From Actinernus sp. WN-2022 (Eukaryota > Cnidaria > Anthozoa > Actiniaria > Actinernidae): a stretch of DNA of 64,000 nucleotides. The DNA is taken from the NCBI GenBank assembly GCA_030867875.1, contig JAOWCC010001634.1, positions 100,791,321 to 100,855,320 on the forward strand, given 5' to 3'. Both the position numbers and the translations under genes were made by a program. The notes beneath the pieces were generated by a model, which did no database searches, had not been told where the DNA came from, and saw only the letters and a program-made list of their open reading frames with translations. How positions within the stretch are numbered: position 1 is the stretch's first letter; every line of letters starts with the position of its first letter. Of this stretch, positions 37,101 to 49,100 are shown piece by piece.

Positions 37101-40100
37101 CATTGAGGTACCTGAATGAAACAAAGTACAGCGTTAACATTGAGCAGTAAAACGTGGCTCATATTATATCATGCAACAAGTCCACATATCAATGAAAGTA
37201 AGAACGGTATGCAAGGACCACTCGGAGTTTAAAAACTGAAAACTTACATTTACTCTTCACCGCCAACACAAATGAATTAATGTTGTGCATCAAAATCATC
37301 CCCTGTTATTGCACTTCTTATTGTCATCATATTTGAATTCGAGCGTTCCTATCAATATCACGTAAGTTTCACAACTGATTTTCAATGTCAATTTCTTGAA
37401 ATGGACATTTTACTTTAACACTGAAATGTAGCACATCAGACCAATCTGTTAGTACAAAAACAATCACGAGAATTACTTGGGTTGGTTGTTTTCCCAGTCC
37501 TTTTTGCATGACGTTACCCTGGTTTATTTCATAGAAGAAGTGTATTTAAGAAGGACAACTGCCGGTCGTTAAATTGATTGATGGGTAGTTCAAGAAACGT
37601 TATGGATAAAAGTTAGTTGATGTGACTAAAGATTCTTTAGATAAACTGGGATAAATTCTGATAAGAATTAGAATGTTACTTACAAGTGAGTTAAATATGT
37701 TGCGTTTGTAAATGTTCCTCCTTCTAAAGTTTTAATTTTATTCGACCGTAGACTCCTGACAAAGTATAACCAAAGGTTTCCATTCGGTGACTCAATTGAC
37801 AAGTGATGTATTAATAACCTAACATCATATCTTACTGATGGATTACAATGGTGTACTCACAAGACGAGTAGATACAACTAAATGTACCCATTGGGTGACT
37901 CACTCAATTGACAAGTGATGTATTAATAACCTAACTAACGTCTCTAACATCACACTGATGTGTCACTATGATGTACTCACAAGACAAAGACTCCTGACAA
38001 ATATAACCAAAGGTACCCATGGGGTGACTCACTCAATTGACAAGTGATGTATTGATAACCTACCTAACGTCTCTAACATCACACTGATGTGTCACTATGG
38101 TGTACTCACAAGACAAATAGACTCCTGACAAATATAACCAAAGGTACGTCTCTAACATCACATATTACTGATGCGTTACAATAGTGTGTATACTCCTGAC
38201 AAAACATAATCAAAGGTACCCACTTGGTGCCTTATTTAATTGACAAGTGATGTATTAATAACCTAACTAACGCCTCTAACATCACATATTACTGATGCGT
38301 TACAATAGTGTGTATACTCCTGACAAAACATAACCAAAGGTACCCACTTGGTGCCTTATTTAATTGACAAGTGATGTATTAATAACCTAACTAACGTCTC
38401 TAACATCACATCTTACTGATGCGTTACAATAGTGTGTAGACTCCTGACAAAATATAACTAAAGGTACCCACTGGCCGACTCACTCAATTGACAAGTGAAG
38501 TATTAATAACCTAACTAACGTCTCTAACAGCACATCTTACTGATGCATTACAATGGTGCACTCACAAGACGAGTAGATTCTGAAGATTCTCGAAAGCAGT
38601 TCTTGATATTGTACTCAGTAGATTTTCACCAAGATCGCTGCAAAAACAGAAGTACGCACAGAACAAGCTATTATCGGTGAGCTTATCTTGCATGTTAATC
38701 AGTTGAGCAATGTAAGGTCCAGTTCACTATATTCTTGAAAGGAAACTCTAGAGCTTAGGGACCCGACATTATTTAGCGTTTGGGGGGGGGGGGCTACTAG
38801 ATTTGTAGGGGGGTCACGATTTTTTATGTTCCCATTTAGGGGGATCAAATTTTTATATGCTCCTCTTTTATAGGTTATATATATTTATAGGCTTATCTAA
38901 GGGGAGGGTCATTATTTTGGGAGACCAGAGAACTGCAGGGTCACAATGTTTTGGGCACGCCACAATGCAGATCTAATAGACCCCCCCCCCCCCCCCCCTA
39001 CCTCTAAATAATGTCCGGTCCCTTACTCTTTATAAAAACTTACAGTAACTCCATATTTGGAAGGTTTTGAAGTAATGGAAGCTTTCGAATGAAATTCCCA
39101 TTTAGTCTTCTGTTCCGAGACAAAGAGAAACCATTGTTACTGTAGCTTAGACTGGAATAGCTGTTGGTTTTTAACAACTTGAATATAGCTGGTAACGCCA
39201 AATGAGAGAATTCAAGGTAGAGCGTAAAGTACTACCGTTTTGACTAGCTTGTTTTTAAATCGTATACGCGAAAAATCTTACATTACATCACGATCTATTA
39301 AAATTTGGATATCAACTTTCTCTTTCTTCGAGTTTGAATGAGGTTGGAACTGGCAAATTTAGCGATTTTAGGGGAGCTCTTCAATGGCAGACAGTGACGT
39401 CACCGATTTATAGCTCAAAGTAAATTGTTCGATATAACTCATCCTAAAAGAAATTGATTTTGTGAGTACGCTTGACTTGATCTTTAGATTCTATAATTAT
39501 TTTGAGTTGACACGGCTGGTGGATCCAAATTGAAAGTTTTTTTCTTTTTAATGTGAAATAACCGTATTATATGTTGAGTAAACTAGTTTAATGGTGATCC
39601 AGAACCAAATGATTATAGCATCTCAACCTACATGACTTTGACCTGTGACAGATCGGAGAATGCGTAGTTTTTATTCTTTTTAATGTGAAATAACCGTATT
39701 ATATGTTGAATAAACTAGTTTAATGGTGATCCAGAACCAAATGATTATAGCATCTCAACCTACATGACTTTGACCTGTGACAGATCGGAGAAGGCGTAGT
39801 TTTTATTATTTTTAATGTGAAATAACTGTATTATATATTGAGTAAACTAGTTTAATGGTGATCCAGAACCAAATGATCATAGCATCTCAACCTACATGAC
39901 TTTGACCTGTGACAGATCGGAGAAGGCGTAGTTTTTATTCTTTTTAATGTGAAATAACCGTATTATATGTTGAGTAAACTAGTTTAATGGTGATCCAGAA
40001 CCAAATGATTACAGCATCTCAACCTACATGACTTTGACCTGTGACAGATTGAAGAAGGCGTAGTTTTCTATGTTAATGATGACATTTCTACTTAAATCTC

Positions 40101-43100
40101 TGCAAGAAAGAAAAACAGATAACTCAATCAAGAAAACAAAATCATATCGTAGCCCCTTTTATCGCTAATTGTCCTGTAAAACAAATACATGTCGTTCTGC
40201 CTTAGGTGTGTCCTCTTTAGATGCACAGATGACAACAAAATACGAAGAGAATATCAGTGACGCCACTCGGCTGCGTCACCTGACGTCCTTCTTTGTTCTC
40301 GTCACGTTATGACGTCATCTGTGTATCTATAAGAGAAGAGACGCACGGCAGAATGAAATCTATTAGTGAAACAGATCAATACTATGTTGGTATTTACCTA
40401 CTATTTAATTTTTGTTCCAGCCACGAATTGGTCGTAAGAACAAATGTGCAGACTGAAGTGCGCAATAAAACTAAGCTAATAAAATTATTTCATCAGTTTA
40501 TGTTCCAGTCTCGAATTGGCTCAATGCAGAAACTTTACTTACATGTATTTTAAGCCTGAAATGATTGAAAAGTTTGACTCTGCCGTAACTCTGCTGATTT
40601 TGTTTCCACCAAAAAATCTGCAAACAGACAAGATCGATGTTTATGTTTAGGAGGATGGCGTTATAATTGCTGAGGGGGTATTCAGGGGTTAAAAGATGGG
40701 TCAGAATCCACCTTTTCCTAAATCGAGCACTCCTTTCTGTCGATCCCCCCTTCCTCTCCCTCTCTATAATAAAGTAAAACAAAGAAGTCCCCCCAACTCC
40801 CCTCGGCAGAGAATCCTGGATCCGTCCCAGAATTCACAAATTAAAGACATATACGTGATCAAACTTTCTAACCGTCTCTTCCATCTTCAAATTAAAGCTG
40901 CATTAGTATCCAGTTGCTTCGTCGGCAGCATTTAGACACAACATTCAAATGAAAGATTGTTGCCAGATGGATTATGTTGTAATAATAATAATAATTTATT
41001 GTATTTGTAAGAAAAGCACAATTTTTACATGAAAATCAATAAAGAAAATCCGAAGCCAGAGGCAAAGGGTCAGGGTGCTGTTATGTATAAATATAGATAA
41101 CGAAACAGTATTAAAAGATGGACACGCAGTTTTAAGTGTTACAGTACTAGCTACATACAAAACAAATACTAGTTTACAGGATTATAAGTTGACAAGTTAC
41201 ACAGCAAAAAAAGAATATATAGCTATATATATATATAATTAATTAAACATATATTGCACACATACAGAAAGGCAGTTCATCAATTACTTATATAACTAGT
41301 TATTAATAAGACAAGAAGTGATATTTTAATTTCATTTTATAATTAAAAGGTTTTAGTGATTCACGGAAAGATGTTGGTAGACCATTCCAGATTTTGGGTC
41401 CTTGTGAACGGATTGAGAATTTATATATATAAAAAAGGTAATGTAGATTAGATCTATGTCTTGTAAAGTGATCATGGATTTCTAAATTAAATTTGAAAAG
41501 GGCAGATAGAGAATCAGGTAAGAGGTTATTGATGTGAGAAAAAACAAAGTACGAAATCTGGGACTTATGAATATCATGGATGGTTAGTATTTTGAGCTTA
41601 TCGAATAAAGGTTTAGTGTGAGTACGAGGGGGGGAATGAGTAATGATATGAATTACCTTTTTCTGCAATAAAAAGAAATTTTCAATATGTGTGGGATAAG
41701 TAGAAGCCCAAATAAGGGTACAATATTGTAGGTATGGTAAAATAAGTTAATTATATAAAACTTTGAGAGAATTAAAAGCCAAAAATTTACGTGATTTAGT
41801 AACTATACCAATGGCTTTGGAAATCTTATTAGTAATGGCATAAATGTGGGATTTCCATTATAAGTTTTGATGGATAATCACTCCTAAGAATTTAGTACAT
41901 TCAGTTCTATTAATTGTATTACCATTGATAGAAATAATGATGTCATTAAAGGGGCTATGTCATGGTACTGCGCATGTATCTAGTAATCGCTCGTTTAGTG
42001 GTTGTTATTTGGATAGAAACAGTTAAACTTCCCTCCCTCAATGCTCGATTGAAAGGATTTTCAATATTTTCCCTGGAGACTGTTTATATGCACTGTTTGT
42101 TAGTCATTTTTGCATATTTGCTTTCATTTTAAGCATCCCACATGGCCGAGAGGTTCGTTAGTTCATATCAAAATCGGTGGAAATAGCACTTTCCGGCCCG
42201 GAAAAACGAATGTAAAGTCTTACCGTGACACAGCCCCTTTAAAATTTACTTTCTTTTTAGTAGAAAAAAATATTATGAACTTGGTCTTATCAGGGTGAAG
42301 GGTTAATTTCTTAGCATTAAACCAAGATGCAACATGGATAAGGTCATTGTTTAAGATATTCACTAGATTGGCAATGTTTTTGTGACTGTAAAAAATATTG
42401 GTATCGTCAGCAAAGAGAACAAATGATAAATGTTTGGAGCTGTGGAATAAGTCGTTTATATATAAAAGAAAAAGAAGGGGGCCTAACACTGAACCTTGAT
42501 GTACTCCACAACTAATGTTCATGAGTGGAGAGTCAAAGTTATTAATTACAACATACTGTTGTCTATTACTCAGATAACGTTTGACCCAGTTTAAAGGTGT
42601 ACCTCTAATTCCATAAAATTCAAGCTTATTTAACCCTTTCCCTCCTGCACCGCCCGTAACCGCCCAACATGAAGCATGTACCTGGAGAAAATTATTGCAT
42701 CAAACCTAGACATGCTGGAAATACGATGTTGTGATATTATTTCAAGGGATGAATGACTTCGAAGCCACAGCTGTAACGGGGATCACTTGACTCTCCCACT
42801 TTGGAGAAAAAACGTATTTGTTTTGGAGATTGTTGTTCATTTCTTCGCTTTTCACGAATTTTGAGGAGCTGAAAATCGGCTCAAAAAACCCTTCCCATTC
42901 ACACTTGAAATCAAAAGCAAATACAAAATCACCACTCAGTCGTTACAGTACCTTGTTTAATCTTTCCAACCAGCAGGTTTGTTTGCATAAAATGCACCAA
43001 ACGACTGTGAACCACGCCGATGTTTACACTGCATTTCACTCGACCACATTTACCTGCTCCCACCTCCAACTGCATGCTGGGTAATCAACAAAAAATTCAC

Positions 43101-46100
43101 AAGGGGTCTCCCCCTCTGGGACTCCGGTAGTTTTTTTTATAATTATTTTACCCTACAACCAAGAGCGGTGATTTGGACTCAAGCCGTTGCTTTAAAGTGA
43201 CAAAAATACATCCTAATTGGTTGAGCAGGGGGAAAAGACAACCAACTGCAAAATTTCAAGGATTTCAGTGAAGAATTATTTCATGTGTCTCAAAGCAGAA
43301 ACACAACAGAAAAATCCTGTGAAACCCCTCACAAGGCCTACTAAAAGCAAACCAAGTACTTTTCAGCCATCCTCACACTTAATGATGTCCTCTAGCTCTC
43401 TTGCAGTGGCTTTTTTCTCCCAAATTAGAGCACATTTCATTGGAAACCCTACCGAAGCAGCCATACCTACCGCTAACGAGTGCACAGAATTCTCCCAAAT
43501 GGCATTGTGGGAAACGTTTGAGCCCTCGGCTTAAAAAGTCAGCAGTATTTAACTGCCCCGGGCTAGCCAAACTTGAACCGAGGAGGGAGGGTTGAGTTAG
43601 CACTCAGGATTTCACCAACTGAGCCAAACAGTAGGGAAAGGGTTAATAAAATAGTGTGATCCACAGTGTCAAATGCCTTTTTAAGGTCGATAAAAATACC
43701 TATTGTAAATTCATTATTTTCGAAGGCTTGATGAATTTGATCAACTAATTCAAGCATAGCCATATATGTTGAATGCTTTTTTCTAAAGCCATATTGGTGA
43801 GAATTCAAGACACTAAATTTAGTAAGAAAGTCGATAGTCTAACATAGACAACCTTTTCCAGAATTTTGGAAAAAGTAGATAAAATAGAGATAACTTACTT
43901 CATCATTTTTATAGATAGGTATTACTTTGGCGATCTTAAGTTTATCAGGGAATTCACCACTACAAAGAGATGAATTACACATTTCAGATAAAGGAGATGC
44001 AAGTAAGTCAATTGAAAATTTGATAAGTTCAATACAAATGTGAGTTTTGTGTCATGGTTTGACCTACAGTATAGTGCTTACAGTACTGATGTTTGTTGAA
44101 ATGAAGGATTGTTGCCCTTTGGGTGTTGTGAGTTTTGTGTCATGGTTTGACTTACAGTTAGTGCTGATGTTTGTTGAAATGAAGGATTGTTGCCGTTTGG
44201 GTGTTGTGTGTTTCGAGGGTTTGACCTACAATATATAGTGCTTACAGTGCTGATGTTTGTTGAAATGAAGGATTGTTGCCGTTTGGGTGTTGTGAGTTTT
44301 GTGTCAAGGATAATGGACCTACAGTATAGCGCTTACAGTGCTGATGTTTGTTGTGGAATGTTGTTAGGAACCGTCTCTAGGTCTTTTCCTTCCACGATAT
44401 AAGTGTTCTTTGACTCAGTTGTCCAGTAACATTTACATCTGGATGGACAATCTAGAAATATGTATTAAATGAGTATAATATAACGATATAAGCTTTAACT
44501 AGTTTTCGTTTACACCGGTCTTACACCACTTGAACCCCAACTCTTCAGCTTGTTTCATCGCGCTAAGGTAAGGCTTTTTGCACTCACAATCGTACCATCT
44601 ATAATTTTGACACTGTTTCCGGAACGTACATATGCATACACTAATCTTATTGTTGAACTTAAATATTCAAATCGAGATTAAATAAATATAATAGTCTTTA
44701 TATGCACAGTTAGTGAAAAGTAGCATAACGTCCTAGTTAGCCTGCCGTGTGAAGAGGACAGATTAAGGCTGAACTGCTAACGAAAGAATCAAAGAAGAAA
44801 AATGATATTATCATTAATCACAGGATACATTCCAAAGAGATAAGTTATATATAACAAATAGTTGAAGTTAGAGAAAGATCAGTTTGTGAGAATAGCTGAA
44901 CAAAGGTTTTGGTAGTTAGCTTTATCGCAGTTATTCAATCAGACAAAAAAGATAAATATCCTGGTTCCAGAGGTTTTCTCAGCGAGGAGAGAATAGAGAG
45001 AAACCTCTTTAATATCACAAGATCAATTAACAAGCAACCAATCAGGACACACCTCCCACGTGCCGTTTTGGTCTTGGGATAGTAGGAATGGAAAAGTGGT
45101 AGTCGTAAATAATACTTAACCAGGGAGTAGAAAGAAAATATCTTCAACACCAACAAGCGCTTCAACATGGTTCATTTCTGCTCTTTGACCCAAAGATATC
45201 AGTCACGGACGATCTTCTGCAGGCTTTCGTATGGACCCTACTTATTCTACAATACTGTTTAAGATTCCACTTTATGGGCTTTATCTAGATGAGGTGTTAG
45301 GCGATCCTTCACATTTACTCATTCCTAGGTCCTGCATGCATGCAAAATTATTAAGCTTTTGACCTCATGTCATAACTTATGCCTGACTTTCTAGAGTTTG
45401 GAATGAATTTGGAGAAAGCTGAGAAGCAGCATTGTTGATTACGAGCGGCTTATGAAAAGTCCGTTCAATTTCGATTCAACTAGAAGAATATAAAGGTGAA
45501 CGACAAGCCCGGTCCCAGAGCTGAGGTTTTGATCCGATTGCATGCGCATACAGAGAAGAGAACATATAATTTTCCCAGCTGTTGATTTGCTCCAACTCTG
45601 CCGATGCCTGTCTTTTGATAAACCTTTCTGATATGACCTTCACTGCCTTCAAATGCGATCGTGGTGACAATTTATTTTCATATTTTGTTATTAGTGAATT
45701 ATTTAGTTTAATTTAATTTTTTTATTTTTATTTTATATATTCGCAGTTGATGGTATATACCTTTGCGAATTATCATAAATTAATAAATTAATTAATTAAT
45801 AAATGAATGAATAAATGAATGCATGCATGCCATTGTCAAGCCGGGATATTCGACAGTCATAAATCTCTTCGTTAAATTGTTTAAGAAACAACCATAGACT
45901 TTCTCGCTTTTCGATGTCGGGGCGACAAACTGACGTTCACTTTTCTACTTATCCCATGCACTCCCGTTGATTGCAATTTTCTAACTCAACCCCTCTCCCC
46001 TGTCAGTAAACAGCAGCCAATCGGAGAACACTATAAGGCAATTAGATATTCCTCCAATCAGGAAGGAGGGACAAATCTTGTCCCTAGTTCAAATCTATTG

Positions 46101-49100
46101 GCGCGGTACGATCAGTCGACTGAAGTCCGATGCAAGAGGTTCTCTCTCTCTTCCCTCCTCACCGCTTCACGGCTCGCTGATCGCCTCTTTGCGGCTCTCT
46201 CTAATCAACGGAGAAAACCTCTGGGACCAGGGTAAAAGAACAATTAACTGGAAATTATTAACTGATTTCAGCTAATTTCAGCTAATATTAAAAATAAATG
46301 TAAATAAAGGACTTCACTGGTTAGCTCAGTTGATAGAGCACGGTGAGTGCGGGAGGTTAGGGGTTCGAATCCCGGCCGCGTCCTTGGTCGATCCTTGGGC
46401 AGGGCCGTACAAGCCTTTGGCCTTGTCTTCTTCCTCTTCTAATCTATACGAGGGGGACGTGAAAGAACCTGTTGTGTTATTTCGAGAAAGAGTAGGGATT
46501 GTCTCCCGACACGACAGCCTGGTATTCTGAGGTACGAACTCATGACTGTAAACTGCACGTTAGCACGCACCGCCTCCCGGATAGCTCAGTGGTTAAGCTC
46601 CGGTATGTCGAGCGGGAGGTCGCGGGTTCAAACTCCGGCCGGACCAACACTCAAGGTCTTACATGTAAATTAACTGAGTAGAAGGTGCTGCCTTTACATA
46701 ATACAGTAAACGGTTAGACCTTCACGTCTTCTCGGATAAGGACGTAAAATCGTAGGACTAGTGTCCCCAATTAGCTGCAAAGCTAAATACATTGACACTT
46801 AAATAAAGTCACTTACTTACTTTCCACCCTCCGCAAAAACCAACACGCTAAATTCCAATTCGATCTGTGGATTAGCCGGAACCTGGCTTTGATCAGCCCC
46901 CATGGTTGTTTCAGGTCTCGTTAGAAATTCAGAGTTAGGACAATGCAGTCCGTATATATCACAAAAATAACCTTGTGAAGCGAATTTGAATATATTAATA
47001 TATAATTTGCGCTATGAATACCTTTTTTACCTTTACTTACCTTCAATTGAAAGACAAGTGTCATATTGTTCATCAACTGTTGAAAGTAAGTCAATTTAGA
47101 AGAGGTCTTGATAATAAGCTGAGCTTACATGTAAAACCGACTCAAGGTTCACTCCATTGCTAGCATTACTATTGTAGGACCTGTTCATAGAAGGAAGCGT
47201 TCATCTATGTCAAAAAACATCTGCTATAAAACCTGCCACGAAATGATGAATCCACCTTATTCACGCGGTGAACCTGCATATTTGTGTGCTGAAACTCGTT
47301 CTGAACCCTTCAGTGTGAATAAGGTGTGTTGCGCTGCTAACGTTAAACTTTGAGTTATAATTAGCAAAGATACTGCACAATGTTTCTGGGGAGTCTTGAT
47401 AAAACAGCAACAAACCTTCCAGGTTGTGCGCACTGGACAAATATTTTTCAGAATTTTCCGTCGATTAAAGATCTAACTGGAAACCCAAGGTCCTTAATAT
47501 CTTGTTTACTGGAAAGTTAAACACGAGGTAAAGAGTGCTAATAAGGAATTCAAAGCTCACCTTGCTTCATAACGTACTCTAGTTGGAAGCCAGTTTTAAG
47601 AACATCGCTGTTTGAATAAAAAGTTATCTTCATTTCCCTCTTTGTGGATTCAAGAACAAGGGGGTAGCTGTCACCACAATACCGACCAATCAGAACGTCT
47701 CCTTCCCTTATTTCTAAGTAGTCATTTTCACACCGACTGTGATACTCCAACTGGAAGGCCAGGAAGCGTAGCCTAATGACGTGATTAACGGGGGCACTTA
47801 TTCTCCAGACGCACGTGGTATTTGCGGGGTAATATCCCGGATGCTGAGGTGACGTCACGAATCGGTAAGAATCCGTAATGATAAGGTTCTCACTGCATCC
47901 TGTCAAAACATCAGTTAGCAGAAAAATACATGTACATGTTATAATCAATATTACTGAGACCTTCATATATATATATGTCTAAACATGTGTATTGGAAACA
48001 TTTTAAACTCTTAACCTGAATATAACGGGAACAGGTTCATTGTTCTACAGGCAGCCCAAACTCACGATTTGTGGCTCTTACAAATCCTACGGTAGATTAC
48101 GTGATCACTCGCGCAAGATTGATTGCGTGACAGCGCGCGCTCGAGTCACCGTTTTCTCCGGAAATTTTCCTTGTCTTCTCACTAATAGAGTTTGTATTGA
48201 TTTCTTATCGTGGTAAAAATAAAGGTAATGAAATAACATTTTGCAATAAATGTACCTTGAGTGTCCTTTTCTTTAGTCCACCACGTGACGACGACCAACC
48301 AATCAGAGCACATTTGCCATCCGCCGGACGTCCCGCTGTCTCGGGACTAAGGTAAAAGCACAGGGAGTCCCTAACCGATACTAGAATATTGGAAGATTGG
48401 ATTTGATGCGTGTGGGTTACCTGTGGTTTCTTTGCCGCACGAGAGTGGTTGTGAATTTATCGTAGTCTGTTTGTTTTTATCCCAAAATTGTTCATTCGCA
48501 GCCTAAAATTCGGGCAATAAAGTTATCTGGCTGTAAAATGAACCAGCTAAATGTGTAGCTTATTTATTATTCTGTAGTTTGCATTAGTTTTAAGACACCG
48601 GATAATGTTTTGAGCGAGATTTAAGCGTTTGAGTTCACCGATACCTGTTCGCTCATTTTCGCTGCTGATCGCCTTGCTATAAAGTATTGAAAGGGAAGAC
48701 ACAGCGTTCAGAAAACCGACCAGAAGTCCTTTGCAAATTTCATAATCTCTAATTTAATTCACATATGTGAGTTTTTTAAATATTTTCTCACTCCTGGTGT
48801 GACTTTTTTGGCAAGCCATTTTATTTTCGTTTTTGTGAGCCGAGGTATTTACTTTTTCGCTGCAACGTTGTTGACAAAAAAACGACTCAGTATGGGAGGT
48901 ACTAGGAACATTTAGTTTGACAAAAAAATCCCTTCGGGGTTGCTAAGGGTTGAGTCGTTATGAGTCACGAAAAATGTCACGTGACGTATCTCCCTTCTAT
49001 GATATGGTAAGGCATGTCCCGTCGCTCCCCGTGTGGTTATACGTTGCAGTCAAAAAGTAAACACCTCGGCTCACCGTGTCTTCCCTTTCTAATACTTATA

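Larger units (their letters stand above)
40980..44040 (-). pseudogene. LINE reverse transcriptase with two nested elements
   Basis: From 44040 downward the minus strand reads SEMCNSSLCSGEFPDKLKIA then KVIPIYK, then HQYGFRKKHSTYMAMLELVD, FIDLKKAFDTVDHTILL (ends 43647), resumes at 42629 with NKLEFYGIRGTPLNWVKRYL, GVHQGSVLGPLLFLLYINDL and FADDTNIFY. It resumes again below 41948 with NGNTINRTECTKFLGVIIHQ and ends IWNGLPTSFRESLKP, stop at 41303. A 3' UTR runs to an ATT tail at about 40980-40995. Stops and frameshifts (for example near 41750 and 41860) inactivate it. It belongs to the L2/CR1-like group and lies in the LRRNT-LRR 1 intron. Confidence 0.88.

Noticed and set aside
43217..43603. Coding genes inside the piggyBac-like element
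   Set aside because: The frames are short, overlap on both strands and show no transposase motif.
46312..46660. Two functional tRNA genes in tandem
   Set aside because: Both have pol III boxes but poor cloverleaf pairing and each continues into a SINE body shared with other copies.
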